Counted from the first letter of the stretch, positions 30,841-42,570 are shown. The stretch is 50,344 nucleotides of DNA from Betaproteobacteria bacterium (GCA_021413765.1 JAIOPT010000068.1:1-50344); one strand, 5' to 3'. Notes: generated by a model from the letters alone, not told the origin. Program-made: numbers and translations.

Positions 30841-31755
30841 ATGACCCGCATAATGCGTCCATTGGACGGTGTTTTGTTATTCGACAAGCCTCTAGGACTC
30901 AGTTCCAATATCGCCTTGCAAAAGGTACGCCGCCTTTTTCAGGCGGAGAAGGCGGGGCATACTGGTACGCTTGATCCTCTGGCGACTGGTCTGTTACCAG
31001 TTTGTTTTGGCGAGGCTACTAAGTTCACCAGTTCACTGCTGGAGGCAGACAAAACTTATTGTGCATTGATTCGGCTTGGTCAAACGACTACTACGGGCGA
31101 TGCCGAGGGCGAAATTACCAGCTCCTGCACTGTAGAGCTGGACAAAGAACAGGTATGCACGGTATTACGCAATTTTATCGGTGAAATTCAGCAGATGCCG
31201 CCTATGCATAGCGCCATCAAACATAAGGGAAAGCCACTATATGAGTACATTCGTAAGGGCGAAACTGTAATACGTGCAAGCCGTAGCGTGACCATACACG
31301 AGTTGGTATTGGAGCGCTTTGCGGGTGACGAGATGGAGATTACAGTGCGTTGCAGTAAGGGTACTTACGTGCGTACACTGGCTGAGGATATTGGATTGGC
31401 TTTGGGGTGTGGTGCACACCTGCAAGGATTGCGCCGTACAGCGATTGGTCAGTTTGGCCTTGAAGGTGCGCATAATCTGAACCAGATGGAGTCGGTAACC
31501 ATGCTGGAACGAGAGGCATACATTTTACCGTTAGATAGTTTGCTGCAGGATATGCCTGTGCTTGATCTTGATGCGGCACAAGTGACCCGCATTGCCCAAG
31601 GGCAGAGGCTCGCTATCGAAGCGGCATTGCTGGAAGGCAAAGTTCGATTATATGGAGCAGGGCGCTTCATTGGGGTGGCCGATCTCGTGGAACAGCGGCT
31701 GACCCCCGTAAGATTGTTGTCCAGCGTGGCGAAAAGCGCAGCTTGTATAGAATAG
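30841..31755 (+). CDS. truB: tRNA pseudouridine(55) synthase TruB
   Basis: DGVLLFDKPLGLSSNIALQKVRRLFQAEKAGHTGTLDPLATGLLPVCFGEATKF. Confidence 0.97.
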   Translation: MTRIMRPLDGVLLFDKPLGLSSNIALQKVRRLFQAEKAGHTGTLDPLATGLLPVCFGEATKFTSSLLEADKTYCALIRLGQTTTTGDAEGEITSSCTVELDKEQVCTVLRNFIGEIQQMPPMHSAIKHKGKPLYEYIRKGETVIRASRSVTIHELVLERFAGDEMEITVRCSKGTYVRTLAEDIGLALGCGAHLQGLRRTAIGQFGLEGAHNLNQMESVTMLEREAYILPLDSLLQDMPVLDLDAAQVTRIAQGQRLAIEAALLEGKVRLYGAGRFIGVADLVEQRLTPVRLLSSVAKSAACIE

Positions 31756-31924
31756 GTTTTGGCTCTATTTAAGGTATTTCTGATAGAGGCGCTTAAGAAA
31801 ATGAATCAGAGTGGGAACCTGTAAAGCTGCAAAGATGAGCAAAGGGTGTGCGTTAATTTATGAAGATTAGGACTAATTAACGTAATATGGGACAACGTTC
31901 TTGTCCGAATAGACTTGAGCAACC

Positions 31925-31959
31925 GCCGCATTCGAGAGTAAAATGCGGCACTTTTTATT
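31925..31959 (+). terminator. Terminator-like hairpin in rpsO leader (GCCGCATT...AATGCGGC-ACTTTTTATTT)
   Basis: 8-bp perfect arms with T-rich tail, ~20 nt before rpsO ATG. Confidence 0.7.
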
Positions 31960-31977
31960 TAGTGGAGTGTGAATATT

Positions 31978-32247
31978 ATGTCTATTACGGCAGCGCAAAA
32001 AGCGCAAATTGTGACTGATTACCAACGCATCAAAGGCGATACCGGCTCACCAGAAGTGCAGGTTGCACTAATGACCGCTCGCATTAATTATTTGACAGGT
32101 CATTTTAAGGAACACATAAAGGATCACCATTCTCGTCGCGGTCTGTTGCGATTGGTGAGCCGTCGCCGCAAGCTCCTGGATTACCTCAAGGGCAAGAATG
32201 AGGGCAGTTACCGTGCACTGATTCAGCGTTTGGAATTGCGTAAGTAG
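31978..32247 (+). CDS. rpsO: 30S ribosomal protein S15
   Basis: [71 protein letters not shown]. Confidence 0.98.
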   Translation: MSITAAQKAQIVTDYQRIKGDTGSPEVQVALMTARINYLTGHFKEHIKDHHSRRGLLRLVSRRRKLLDYLKGKNEGSYRALIQRLELRK

Positions 32248-32359
32248 TACTTTATAAGTGGGTCGCAGATGCGGCCCGCGTTGTTTTGGGTGAATTATCC
32301 CAACTATGGCCTTACCCCCATGGCGCATTAGCGCCACGTCATGCACAGAGAGGCGAATT

Positions 32360-34471
32360 TTGAGTCACTACAAGAAAACATTAGCGTATGGCAACCATCA
32401 GCTCACCTTGGAAACCGGGGAAATCGCACGTCAGGCCAGCGGAGCAGTCATGGTTAGTCTGGACGATACGGTCGTTCTGGTCACCGTAGTAGGCAGGAAA
32501 GATGCTAAGCCGGACCAGGATTTTTTCCCTTTGACCGTGGATTATCAGGAACGTACCTATGCTGCAGGCAAGATTCCAGGCGGTTTTTTTCGACGTGAAG
32601 GGCGACCCAGCGAAAAGGAAGTCTTGACGTCTCGTTTGATCGATCGCCCGTTGCGCCCACTATTTCCGGCAGGTTTTTATAATGAAGTGCAAATCGTTGC
32701 TACGGTAATATCTTCTGATAACCAGATTGACTCTGATATTCCTGCCATGATTGGTGCCTCTGCTGCCTTGGCGTTGTCCGGTATTCCGTTTGATGGCCCC
32801 ATAGGCGCGGCGCGCGTCGGCTATCTTAACGGTGAGTATGTACTTAACCCTACTGCACAGGAACTTGAACTATCCAAGATGGATCTAGTAGTTGCTGGAA
32901 CGGAACAAGCCGTTTTAATGGTGGAGTCAGAAGCACAAGAATTGCCTGAAGACGTTATGCTGGGCGCTGTCATGTTTGGCCACAAGCAAATGCAAGCGGT
33001 GATTCAAGCGATCATCGAAATGGCGGATGCAGTTGGTGCACCGGATTGGGATTGGAATGCGCCTGTTCATGACATTGTGTTGAGCTCAAAAATCGCCGAA
33101 CTGGCCGAAAGTAGCTTACAGCAAGCTTATGCCGTACGTGAAAAACAGGCGCGTACTAATCAGGTGGATGCGATTCGTGCCCGCGTGCTGGAAGCTGTGT
33201 CAGCCTCGGAAAATGGTTTGGTGCCAAAAAATCATCTTAATGATTTATTCGAAGCACTGGAATCCAAGATTGTACGCGGCCAGATACTAAGCGGCGAACC
33301 TCGCATCGACGGGCGTGACACACGTACCGTGCGTCCAATTACAATTCGCACTGGCGTATTACCACGCACGCATGGTTCAGCCCTGTTTACCCGCGGTGAA
33401 ACTCAGGCACTGGTAGTGGCCACACTAGGCACTGCGCGTGATGCGCAGAAAATTGATGCCTTGCAAGGCGAGTATTTGGATCGCTTCATGCTTCATTACA
33501 ACTTCCCCCCATATTCTACAGGTGAGACTGGTCGCGTTGGTACACCAAAGCGACGTGAAATTGGTCATGGTCGTTTAGCTAAGCGTGCTCTGGTAGCAAC
33601 ATTGCCGAGTGAGGAAGAGTTTGGATATTCCATTCGCGTGGTTTCTGAAATCACCGAGTCTAATGGATCCAGTTCAATGGCCTCAGTATGTGGTGGTTGC
33701 TTGGCGATGATGGATGCCGGTGTGCCAGTCAAGACTCATGTGGCAGGTATCGCCATGGGTTTAATTAAAGAAGGCAACCGTTTTGCTGTACTGACCGACA
33801 TACTTGGCGATGAAGATCATCTGGGTGACATGGATTTTAAGGTAGCAGGGTCGGAGCAGGGTATTACTGCACTACAAATGGACATCAAGATTAACGGGAT
33901 AACGAGTGAAATTATGCAAGTTGCCTTGAGCCAAGCGCGCGAAGGACGCTTGCATATACTTGGTATCATGAAGCAGGCCATGCCTTCGGTACGTGAAGAG
34001 GTGTCGGCACATGCACCACGCATGATCAAAATCAAGATCAACCCGGAGAAAATTCGTGATGTGATTGGTAAGGGCGGTGCTGTGATACGTGCGTTAACTG
34101 AGGAAACTGGTACCACTATCGATATCGACGATGAAGGCAATGTAACGATTGCCAGTGTTAGCGGTGAAGGGGGAATGCTGGCAAAGAAACGTATCGAGGA
34201 TATTGTAGCGGAAGTTGAGGTAGGCAAAGTTTATGAAGGCCCGGTTGTCAAACTGTTGGATTTTGGCGCGATTGTGAATATCATGCCTGGGAAAGACGGT
34301 TTACTTCACATCTCGCAAATTTCAAACGAACGCGTTAACGTTGTGTCGGATGTCCTTAAAGAAGGTCAGATTGTAAAGGTCAAGGTGCTGGAGGCCGATG
34401 AGAAAGGCCGCTTGCGCTTAAGTATGAAGGCTCTTATCGTGGTAGAACCTGAAGCGCCTGTTTCAGAGTAA
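32360..34471 (+). CDS. pnp: Polyribonucleotide nucleotidyltransferase (TTG start)
   Basis: [44 protein letters not shown]...; KH and S1 domains at C-terminus; SD gagagg before TTG. Confidence 0.97.
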   Translation: MSHYKKTLAYGNHQLTLETGEIARQASGAVMVSLDDTVVLVTVVGRKDAKPDQDFFPLTVDYQERTYAAGKIPGGFFRREGRPSEKEVLTSRLIDRPLRPLFPAGFYNEVQIVATVISSDNQIDSDIPAMIGASAALALSGIPFDGPIGAARVGYLNGEYVLNPTAQELELSKMDLVVAGTEQAVLMVESEAQELPEDVMLGAVMFGHKQMQAVIQAIIEMADAVGAPDWDWNAPVHDIVLSSKIAELAESSLQQAYAVREKQARTNQVDAIRARVLEAVSASENGLVPKNHLNDLFEALESKIVRGQILSGEPRIDGRDTRTVRPITIRTGVLPRTHGSALFTRGETQALVVATLGTARDAQKIDALQGEYLDRFMLHYNFPPYSTGETGRVGTPKRREIGHGRLAKRALVATLPSEEEFGYSIRVVSEITESNGSSSMASVCGGCLAMMDAGVPVKTHVAGIAMGLIKEGNRFAVLTDILGDEDHLGDMDFKVAGSEQGITALQMDIKINGITSEIMQVALSQAREGRLHILGIMKQAMPSVREEVSAHAPRMIKIKINPEKIRDVIGKGGAVIRALTEETGTTIDIDDEGNVTIASVSGEGGMLAKKRIEDIVAEVEVGKVYEGPVVKLLDFGAIVNIMPGKDGLLHISQISNERVNVVSDVLKEGQIVKVKVLEADEKGRLRLSMKALIVVEPEAPVSE

Positions 34472-34492
34472 AGGCTCAAAACATAGCGCAAT

Positions 34493-34522
34493 AAAAAAGC
34501 CCCTTGGTACGGGGCTTTTTTA
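34493..34522 (+). terminator. Rho-independent terminator after pnp
   Basis: AAAAAAGCCCC-ttggtac-GGGGCTTTTTT. Confidence 0.93.
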
Positions 34523-34553
34523 TTTATAAAATAAAAATTAAAAATGCTTTTAA

Positions 34554-35789
34554 ATGCACATTGCGAATGGAATGAATAAACCGATTACCTGCGATATTTT
34601 TTGCGCAGTGATAGACAACTTCGGTGACATTGGCGTTTGCTGGCGACTAGCTAAGCAACTGGTGCACGAGCCAGGGATGGCAGTGCGGCTATGGGTGGAC
34701 GATCTGTCAAGCTTTCGCAGACTGCACCCGGCGATCTGTCCTGATATGCCAATACAGCATTGTTCTGGAGTGGAAATCAGGCACTGGAGTGCAACTTTTT
34801 TGGAGCTTCCATTTTCAAAGGTAGAGCCGGCGCAACTAGTGATTGAGGCGTTCGCATGTGAACTGCCCGAGTGCTATGTGGCAGTGATGGCGGCGCAAGA
34901 GTACAAACCGATTTGGATTAACTTGGAGCACCTTAGTGCGGAAGAATGGGTGGCTGGCTGTCATTGTCTTCCCTCGCCCCATCCTTTCTTACCTCTCACT
35001 AAATATTTTTTTTTCCCGGGGTTCACCCCACAAACTGGTGGCTTGCTGCTAGAGAGAGATCTCATTGCACGACGTGATGCATTTCAGAGTGATCTGCACA
35101 CGCAGGCCGCATTTTGGCGAGCACTGGGCGTGCCATTGCCTAAACCCGATGAAGTACGTGTTTCGTTATTCTGCTATGAAAATATCGCGCTGCCGGAATT
35201 ACTTTCTACTTGGGCAAAGAGCAATATCTCAATACTATGTTTAGTGCCGGACGATTGTGTGCTGCCTCAAGTGGCAGCCTTTTTTGGGCGTGGACTCGTT
35301 GTTGCGGGTGACATGTTACAGTACGGTAATTTGGAAGTTCGCATATTGCCGTTTATCGAACAGGAGCGTTATGATGAACTGTTGTGGGCCTGCGATATTA
35401 ACTTTGTTCGAGGGGAAGATTCTTGTGTGCGTGCGCAATGGGCGGGCAAGCCATTTGTTTGGCACATTTATCCTCAACAGGATAATGTACATATAAACAA
35501 GCTGAGCGCTTTCATGAAGTTGTATTGTGCCGGACTGCAGCCAGACGCAGCACAAACATTATCTAGGTTGTGGGAAGGGTGGAACATTGGACAAAGCGGG
35601 AACCAAGCAGCCTCGATAAGCTCAAACTACACTTGGAATGAATACTGGGAGCACAAAGCGTTTTTGCTGAGGCATGCGCGTGAATGGTCGCAGCATATAT
35701 CCGGCAATAACCTCGTTTTGAATTTGCTGAATTTTGTTCAAAAAATTGATAGAATACGCGGCTTGGAATGTAAATCAGATTTAAGGTAA
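34554..35789 (+). CDS. earP: EF-P arginine32 rhamnosyltransferase EarP
   Basis: CDIFCAVIDNFGDIGVCWRLAKQLVHEPGMAVRLWVDDLSSFRRLHP; directly upstream of efp. Confidence 0.93.
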   Translation: MHIANGMNKPITCDIFCAVIDNFGDIGVCWRLAKQLVHEPGMAVRLWVDDLSSFRRLHPAICPDMPIQHCSGVEIRHWSATFLELPFSKVEPAQLVIEAFACELPECYVAVMAAQEYKPIWINLEHLSAEEWVAGCHCLPSPHPFLPLTKYFFFPGFTPQTGGLLLERDLIARRDAFQSDLHTQAAFWRALGVPLPKPDEVRVSLFCYENIALPELLSTWAKSNISILCLVPDDCVLPQVAAFFGRGLVVAGDMLQYGNLEVRILPFIEQERYDELLWACDINFVRGEDSCVRAQWAGKPFVWHIYPQQDNVHINKLSAFMKLYCAGLQPDAAQTLSRLWEGWNIGQSGNQAASISSNYTWNEYWEHKAFLLRHAREWSQHISGNNLVLNLLNFVQKIDRIRGLECKSDLR

Positions 35790-35795
35790 GTAGAC

Positions 35796-36356
35796 ATGAA
35801 AATAGCACAAGAACTGCGGGCAGGTAATGTCGTTATGGTCGGCAGCGACCCCATGGTGGTGTTAAAGGCTGAATATACCCGCTCTGGCCGTAATGGTTCG
35901 GTAGTTAAAATGAAATTCAAGAACCTGTTGACAGACTCGCCGAGCGAGGCAATATATAGGGCGGACGACAAATTTGAAATAGTTCTGCTTGATCGAAAGG
36001 ATGCAACGTATTCTTATTTTGCTGATCCTATGTATGTGTTTATGGATGCTGATTACAATCAGTATGAGGTAGAAAAAGAAAATTTGGGTGAATCGATCAA
36101 TTACCTCGAAGACGGTATGGCCTGCGAGATGGTCTTTTACAACGATAAAGCCATTTCGGTCGATCTGCCCAATACTGTCGTACGCGAAATTATCTACACC
36201 GAGCCAGCAGCGCGTGGAGATACCTCCGGCAAAGTAATGAAGCCTGCCAAAATTGGCTCTGGCACAGAGTTACAGGTGGCCGCATTTTGCGAAATTGGTG
36301 ATCAAATTGAAATTGATACACGTACTGGCGAATTTAAGCGGCGTGTTAATGCTTGA
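35796..36356 (+). CDS. efp: Elongation factor P (Arg32 type)
   Basis: [61 protein letters not shown]; residue 32 counts to Arg. Confidence 0.97.
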   Translation: MKIAQELRAGNVVMVGSDPMVVLKAEYTRSGRNGSVVKMKFKNLLTDSPSEAIYRADDKFEIVLLDRKDATYSYFADPMYVFMDADYNQYEVEKENLGESINYLEDGMACEMVFYNDKAISVDLPNTVVREIIYTEPAARGDTSGKVMKPAKIGSGTELQVAAFCEIGDQIEIDTRTGEFKRRVNA

Positions 36357-36497
36357 TGATCCTACTAGGAAGCGATATCGCACTAAATATTAACTAAACG
36401 TACGTTGAACTAAACCGCTTTCGCGGAGGCGCTCCGGCCCCACCGCTTCATTTCCCCCTCATTCCCATTTACATGGCTGCAGCTGACTCGGCAGTCT

Positions 36498-36537
36498 ACC
36501 GGACGGTGCGCGTAAATCCGCATCCGTCCGGTTTTTC
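36498..36537 (+). terminator. Strong hairpin with T-tract (ACCGGACGG...CCGTCCGGTTTTT)
   Basis: 9-bp perfect arms plus inner TGCG/CGCA pairing, followed by TTTTT. Confidence 0.85.
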
Positions 36538-36760
36538 TAAGTTGAATTGCTGCAGCTTTGGAACCAGTTTTGCTTCCCCTTGCTTTGTGCCAGATCACTT
36601 TGGCTCATGTATACTCACTCATCAGTCGGATGGGTTCGTAGGCTTGTTTAGGGGCAGCTAGATCCAAAAAATAGTGGTATTCATGGTAATACTGATGGGA
36701 ATTGAGTTCTAAGTCACAATGGTAATACATTTAATCACCTTAATATGAAGGAGAAATGTC

Positions 36761-37165
36761 ATGGGCATGATGAAAGAATTTAAGGAGTTTGCTGTCAAGG
36801 GTAATGTTATTGATATGGCAGTAGGCATTATTATTGGAGCTGCATTTGGTAAAATTGTCTCGTCTTTTGTTGGCGATATCATCATGCCGCCAATAGGAGT
36901 TCTTTTAGGCGGAGTTGATTTTTCCAGTTTGGCGTTCATCGTTCAGGAGGCCAGGGGAGGGGCACCAGCTGTTTTGATCAGCTATGGTAAATTCATCCAG
37001 TCAATGATTGATTTTGCGATTATTGCCTTTGCAATATTTGTGGCAATAAAAGGTATAAATTCGTTAAAGAGGCAATCGGAAGAGAAACCGGCAGAGCTGC
37101 CAAAAATTTCAAATGAAGAAGTGCTCCTCATGGAAATTCGTGACTTACTTAAAGAACGAAAATAA
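36761..37165 (+). CDS. mscL: Large-conductance mechanosensitive channel
   Basis: [54 protein letters not shown]. Confidence 0.97.
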   Translation: MGMMKEFKEFAVKGNVIDMAVGIIIGAAFGKIVSSFVGDIIMPPIGVLLGGVDFSSLAFIVQEARGGAPAVLISYGKFIQSMIDFAIIAFAIFVAIKGINSLKRQSEEKPAELPKISNEEVLLMEIRDLLKERK

Positions 37166-37381
37166 GCCGACCATTGAACTGGATCTTCAAGACCAGCGAA
37201 CTTGATAATTGCGGCATTCGTGGCTAATCAGGAATGGATATGACTCGAGAGTATGAACAGGGTATTAATACAATATTGAAAAAATATTGGCCGCTGTCTC
37301 AAAGCATTCTGCAACGAAAAGACCATAAGAATCAGGTTCAGGTAAAATACGCCGCAACTTTAGCAAATGGAATGTATATAC

Positions 37382-37645
37382 ATGGCAGTAAAAGCCCAAA
37401 AAACACCCAGCTTTGAGGTAGCACTGACCGAACTGGAACAGGTAGTCGCTGACATGGAGGTGGGCAAGCTGTCGTTGGAAGACTCATTGTCAGCTTACCG
37501 GCGTGGTGCTGAGCTGTTGCAGATTTGCCGAGGCCGTCTGGAGGATGCGCAGCAGCAGGTGCGCATCCTGGAAGAGGGCACTCTCCAAAATTTTGCTACC
37601 AGTCCTACAAGTACGAGCGATTTTGCCAAGCGAGAAGATGACTAG
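37382..37645 (+). CDS. xseB: Exodeoxyribonuclease VII small subunit
   Basis: SFEVALTELEQVVADMEVGKLSLEDSLSAYRRGAELLQICRGRLEDAQQQVRIL; followed by overlapping ispA. Confidence 0.94.
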   Translation: MAVKAQKTPSFEVALTELEQVVADMEVGKLSLEDSLSAYRRGAELLQICRGRLEDAQQQVRILEEGTLQNFATSPTSTSDFAKREDD

Positions 37646-38549
37646 ACCTGAGATGCCTGGCATTGATTTTCAGATTTGGGCTCGTTCCCACCAGAGTCGT
37701 TTCGAGGATCAGCTCAAACAGTTGTTGCCACAACCGGATATTGCTCCACAGCGCCTGCACGCAGCTATGCGCTATAGCGTATTGGATGGTGGCAAGCGCG
37801 TGCGCCCGCTGTTGGCTTTTGCTGCGGGTGATTTGGTCGGGGCGGACAGTATGCGCGTCAACATAGTCGCGGCTGCTGTCGAACTGATTCACGCTTATTC
37901 ATTGGTACACGATGACATGCCATGCATGGACAACGATGTGCTTCGACGAGGCAAACCCACTTGTCATGTTGAGTATGATGACGCCACTGCGCTGCTAGTC
38001 GGCGACAGCTTGCAAAGTTTGGCGTTTCAGTTGCTGGCCGAGCATCAACTCAGTAATGATGCCGTGCAACAGTTGGCTATGATCAAGCTATTGGCTACAG
38101 CATCCGGATCGCGTGGCATGGCGGGTGGACAAGCGATTGATTTAACGAGTGTGGGCAACCAATTGAGTGTGCCCGAACTTGAATTCATGCACATCCATAA
38201 AACGGGTGCGCTGATTCGTGCTGCTGTTTTGCTCGGTGCGCAGTGTGGGCCTGCGCTAGGGGAAGAGGAGCTGGCTAGGCTTGATCGCTACGGTAAATGC
38301 GTCGGGTTGGCTTTTCAGGTGGTGGACGATGTACTCGATAGTGAGGCAGATACTGCAACCTTAGGCAAAACTGCAGGTAAGGATGCCGAACAAGACAAGC
38401 CTACTTATGTCACGCTGCTTGGCGTGCAGGCAGCCAAACAGATGGCGGCAGAATTGCACAGTGAAGCGCTGGAAGCACTGGCGGGGTTCGGCGAGTCAGC
38501 ACGTCGCCTATGTGAAATGGCTAATTTTATTTTATTAAGAAAGTTTTGA
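37638..38549 (+). CDS. ispA: Polyprenyl (farnesyl) diphosphate synthase
   Basis: [52 protein letters not shown] aspartate-rich motifs; start trimmed to ATG 37638. Confidence 0.95.
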   Translation: MTRPEMPGIDFQIWARSHQSRFEDQLKQLLPQPDIAPQRLHAAMRYSVLDGGKRVRPLLAFAAGDLVGADSMRVNIVAAAVELIHAYSLVHDDMPCMDNDVLRRGKPTCHVEYDDATALLVGDSLQSLAFQLLAEHQLSNDAVQQLAMIKLLATASGSRGMAGGQAIDLTSVGNQLSVPELEFMHIHKTGALIRAAVLLGAQCGPALGEEELARLDRYGKCVGLAFQVVDDVLDSEADTATLGKTAGKDAEQDKPTYVTLLGVQAAKQMAAELHSEALEALAGFGESARRLCEMANFILLRKF

Positions 38550-40417
38550 TGGTTTCGTTGCTCAATACCATCAATACTCCAGAAGTTTTGCGTCAGCTAG
38601 ATCGCAAGCAATTGCCCCAACTGGCGGATGAGTTGCGTCAGTTCTTGGTGGAGTCTGTCAGTAAGACGGGTGGTCATCTGTCTTCCAATCTTGGCACGAT
38701 AGAATTAACGATTGCATTGCACTACGTTTTTAACACACCGGATGACAGATTGGTGTGGGATGTGGGTCACCAAACCTACGCGCACAAGATACTTACGGGA
38801 CGGCGCGAAGCGATGAAAACCCTGCGCATGGCAGGAGGTATTTCCGGCTTCCCTAATCGTGCTGAGAGTGATTACGATGCCTTCGGTACCGCGCACTCTA
38901 GTACATCGATCAGCGCAGCTCTGGGAATGTCGGTAGCGGCGAAAATTGATGGAAGTGATCGGTGTGCCGTGGCTATCATTGGTGATGGCGCGATGAGCGG
39001 TGGCATGGCCTTTGAGGCGCTTAACAATGCAGGTGCGATGAACACCAACCTGTTGGTGATCCTCAATGACAATGACATGTCCATCTCGAGGCCAGTGGGT
39101 GCGCTTAATAATTATTTTGCCAAATTGATGTCGGGACGTTTTTATTCTGCCATGCGACGCGGTAGTGAAAAAATGCTGAAAGGCATGCCGCCAGTACTTG
39201 AATTTGCTAAGCGTGCTGAGGAGCATGTCAAGGGCATGGTTACACCGGGTACGTTGTTTGAAGAATTTGGTTTCAATTACATCGGTCCGATTGATGGGCA
39301 CGATCTTGATACTTTAGTCACAACTCTTGGAAATATACGCCAGCTCAAAGGGCCGCAATTTCTGCATGTTGTTACGCAAAAAGGCAAAGGCTACACTCAC
39401 GCAGAGGAAGATTGCCTGCTCTATCATGGTGTGGGCAAGTTTGATCCAGAGCAAGGTATCGTTACCAAACCTGTCCAGAGAAATATTGAAGGGCAAGCCA
39501 GCAAGCCTACCTACACCCAGGTTTTTGGCGAATGGTTGTGCGATATGGCGGAGCAGGATAAGCGTTTAGTTGGCATTACCCCTGCTATGTGCGAGGGTTC
39601 CGGCATGGTTGAATTCGCAAAAAAATTTCCACAACGTTATTTTGATGTAGGTATCGCCGAGCAGCATGCACTGACCTTCGCCGCAGGACTTGCATGTGAA
39701 GGTTACAAGCCGGTAGTGGCAATTTATTCCACTTTCTTGCAACGAGCTTACGACCAACTGATACACGATATCGCGATTCAAAACCTGCCGGTGCTGCTGG
39801 CGATAGATCGTGCCGGGCTGGTCGGTGCGGATGGTGCTACGCATGCGGGTAGTTTTGATCTGAGTTTTTTGCGCTGCATTCCCAACATGACAGTAATGGT
39901 TCCTGCTGACGAGAATGAGTGCCGCCAATTGTTATACACTGCGTTCCAGTTGGATACACCGACTGCTGTGCGTTATCCGCGCGGCTATGGACCGGGTGTT
40001 ACAACACGTAAGGAAATGCAGGCGCTGCCTTTAGGTAAGGGTGAAGTGCGTCGTGTGGGCTCAGGTGTGGCAATTTTGTCCTTTGGATCTATGCTTGGCC
40101 CAGCTCTTGGCGCTGCCGAATCACTCAATGCCACTGTTGCTAATATGCGCTTTGTTAAGCCTTTGGATACAGAGCTGGTGTTGCAATTGGGACGCGAGCA
40201 TGCTTTGCTTGTAACTATAGAAGAAAACACCATCCAAGGCGGTGCGGGTAGCGCAGTGGCGGAGTGTTTGCAACAACACGGTATGACAAACGCGCTGCTC
40301 CAACTTGGATTGCCAGATGGTTTTTTGGAGCAAGGAGAGACAGGAAAAATGTTGGCTATGTGCGGTTTGGACGCAACAGGCATCGCTGCCTCAATTCGTC
40401 AAAGAATGTCTTTATAA
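38549..40417 (+). CDS. dxs: 1-deoxy-D-xylulose-5-phosphate synthase
   Basis: [75 protein letters not shown]. Confidence 0.98.
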   Translation: MVSLLNTINTPEVLRQLDRKQLPQLADELRQFLVESVSKTGGHLSSNLGTIELTIALHYVFNTPDDRLVWDVGHQTYAHKILTGRREAMKTLRMAGGISGFPNRAESDYDAFGTAHSSTSISAALGMSVAAKIDGSDRCAVAIIGDGAMSGGMAFEALNNAGAMNTNLLVILNDNDMSISRPVGALNNYFAKLMSGRFYSAMRRGSEKMLKGMPPVLEFAKRAEEHVKGMVTPGTLFEEFGFNYIGPIDGHDLDTLVTTLGNIRQLKGPQFLHVVTQKGKGYTHAEEDCLLYHGVGKFDPEQGIVTKPVQRNIEGQASKPTYTQVFGEWLCDMAEQDKRLVGITPAMCEGSGMVEFAKKFPQRYFDVGIAEQHALTFAAGLACEGYKPVVAIYSTFLQRAYDQLIHDIAIQNLPVLLAIDRAGLVGADGATHAGSFDLSFLRCIPNMTVMVPADENECRQLLYTAFQLDTPTAVRYPRGYGPGVTTRKEMQALPLGKGEVRRVGSGVAILSFGSMLGPALGAAESLNATVANMRFVKPLDTELVLQLGREHALLVTIEENTIQGGAGSAVAECLQQHGMTNALLQLGLPDGFLEQGETGKMLAMCGLDATGIAASIRQRMSL

Positions 40418-40578
40418 ATTCAAGCAAGGAATATTAAATTTATTTTTGAAGTATACTTTTGACAAGCAAAAAAGTCACAAACTGTAAATATATTTGATTG
40501 CAAAAAATAAGTGTGTAATCAATATGTAGTAGTAAGATGTGTTACGACATAATTTTGAATATAAACGGAGGATTAACC

Positions 40579-41241
40579 ATGTCACTACGAATTAATGATG
40601 AAGCACCAAATTTTACCGCTCCCACAACTCAAGGCACCGTTAATTTTCATGAGTGGATTGGCAACGGCTGGGCGATACTATTTTCTCATCCGAAAGACTT
40701 TACGCCAGTCTGTACAACTGAATTAGGATACATGGCAAAACTAGAGCCGGAATTTAAAAAACGGAACTGCAAAATAATTGGCTTAAGCGTAGATCCAGTT
40801 GATAACCATACAAAATGGGCAAAAGATATTCAAGAAACGCAAGGTTATGCTGTTAATTATCCTATGATCGGAGATGAGAACTTAACTGTAGCGAAGCTTT
40901 ATAACATGCTACCAGCTGATGAAACGGGTACATCTGAGGGTCGTACTGCGGCTACGAATGCAACTGTTCGCTCAGTTTTTATTATTGGTCCAGATAAAAA
41001 AATTAAACTGACACTTACATACCCAATGTCCACAGGCCGAAACTTTGATGAGATCTTACGTGTGCTGGATTCCATGCAGTTAACTGCTAGATATAAAGTT
41101 GCCACACCTGTTAATTGGAAAGATGGCGAAGATGTAATTATCGTACCTTCGGTATCTGATGATGATGCCAAAACAATGTTTCCAGAAGGTTGGAAAACAG
41201 TTAAACCCTATTTACGTGTAGTCAAGCAACCGGGTCAGTAA
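40579..41241 (+). CDS. 1-Cys peroxiredoxin (Prx6-like)
   Basis: MSLRINDEAPNFTAPTTQGTVNFHEWIGNGWAILFSHPKDFTPVCTTELG; SD cggaggattaacc. Confidence 0.93.
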   Translation: MSLRINDEAPNFTAPTTQGTVNFHEWIGNGWAILFSHPKDFTPVCTTELGYMAKLEPEFKKRNCKIIGLSVDPVDNHTKWAKDIQETQGYAVNYPMIGDENLTVAKLYNMLPADETGTSEGRTAATNATVRSVFIIGPDKKIKLTLTYPMSTGRNFDEILRVLDSMQLTARYKVATPVNWKDGEDVIIVPSVSDDDAKTMFPEGWKTVKPYLRVVKQPGQ

Positions 41242-41251
41242 ATAATTTAAT

Positions 41252-41285
41252 GAGGAATCTTCCGGCTGTTGCCGAAAGATTCCTC
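41252..41285. other. Long hairpin (GAGGAATCTTCCGGC-tgtt-GCCGAAAGATTCCTC) after peroxiredoxin gene
   Basis: 15-bp arms with one mismatch, no clear T-tract on the plus strand. Confidence 0.6.
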
Positions 41286-41627
41286 AAGGCTTGACCTATT
41301 TGTCTGTCATATTGATATTTCTGTCTTTGGTCTTAAATGCTTAGGCTCATATGCGTTTAGCCTGGTGTTGTTAGACGATTGTCGTCGTCACCATCCAAGC
41401 TACGTTAATCCACCTATTTTTAGTGCGTAGTAACTTTAGTATTTCCTATTCGTGTCCATTGGAAAATTTATGCTTCATGGTGCTCTGCCCGTTATTCCTA
41501 GGGCAGCGCTCATGGACAATCTGTGTTCAAGAAACTTGCTGCAGTATTCGGTTTTGAATATGGTTGATTTTATCCAAGGGAAAAATCCGATATCGATAGT
41601 GTATTATTTCGAAGGTCGACAGCAAAC

Positions 41628-42434
41628 ATGAGCTCTCTCCAAGCCACTCCAATTCCTGATGTGCAAAATATGGCTGATACGCGCCATCTGGCGATCAACA
41701 AAGTCGGCATCAAAAGTATTCGCCATCCAGTGCAAGTTAAAGACAAAAACGTGGGGGTGCAGCATACGGTTGCCACGTTTAACATGTATGTGCACCTGCC
41801 GCACAACTTCAAAGGCACGCACATGTCTCGTTTTGTCGAGATACTCAACCATCATGGGAGGGAGATTTCCGTAGAGTCATTTGAAAGCATTCTGCGCGAG
41901 ATGATTGAGAAGTTAGAGGCGAAGTCCGGCCACATCGAAATGAGCTTCCCTTATTTTATTAATAAGACTGCGCCGGTATCTGGCGTGCAAAGCTTGTTGG
42001 ACTACGATGTTACCTTTATAGGTGAAATTAATAATGGGCAATACCGCTTTACCATGAAGGTAGTAGTGCCGGTAACGAGCCTGTGTCCGTGCTCCAAAAA
42101 AATATCTGAGCGAGGCGCGCACAATCAACGTTCACATGTGACTATTACTGTGCGTACCAGCCGTTCTGTATGGATAGAGGAGGTGGTGCGTTATGCCGAG
42201 GAGCAGGCGTCGTGCGAACTGTATGGTTTACTAAAGCGTCCAGATGAGAAATTTGTCACTGAACGAGCTTATGATAACCCCAAGTTTGTTGAAGATATGG
42301 TGCGCGATGTCGCAGCAGCGCTCAATCGTGACGAGCGTATTGAGGCGTATGTGGTTGAGTCGGAGAATTTTGAATCAATACATAATCATTCGGCTTATGC
42401 ATTGATAGAGTGTGATAAAAATTTGAACAACTAG
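41628..42434 (+). CDS. folE2: GTP cyclohydrolase FolE2
   Basis: [60 protein letters not shown]; start 41628. Confidence 0.95.
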   Translation: MSSLQATPIPDVQNMADTRHLAINKVGIKSIRHPVQVKDKNVGVQHTVATFNMYVHLPHNFKGTHMSRFVEILNHHGREISVESFESILREMIEKLEAKSGHIEMSFPYFINKTAPVSGVQSLLDYDVTFIGEINNGQYRFTMKVVVPVTSLCPCSKKISERGAHNQRSHVTITVRTSRSVWIEEVVRYAEEQASCELYGLLKRPDEKFVTERAYDNPKFVEDMVRDVAAALNRDERIEAYVVESENFESIHNHSAYALIECDKNLNN

Positions 42435-42441
42435 AAATAAA

Positions 42442-42500
42442 TGGGGTCGATTAAATCAATGGTAACGAGGATGATAAGGATTAAATCGAGTATGACCCCA
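42442..42500. repeat. REP-like imperfect inverted repeat (TGGGGTCGATTAAATC ... GATTAAATCGAGTATGACCCCA)
   Basis: Seen directly downstream of folE2; TGGGGTC/GACCCCA termini. Confidence 0.5.
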
Positions 42501-42570
42501 ATTTAATTTCCTTTATGTGATAACTAAAGCACCGTAGAATCGGCGTATTACATCCAATAAACATAATATT

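Noticed and set aside
38705-39301. Minus-strand ORF (198 aa) within dxs
   Set aside because: Shadow ORF opposite a conserved coding region with no recognisable domain.
41286-41627. Possible gene remnant between peroxiredoxin and folE2
   Set aside because: All frames are broken by stops and no family similarity could be recognised; only a weak CTGCCC/GGGCAG hairpin.
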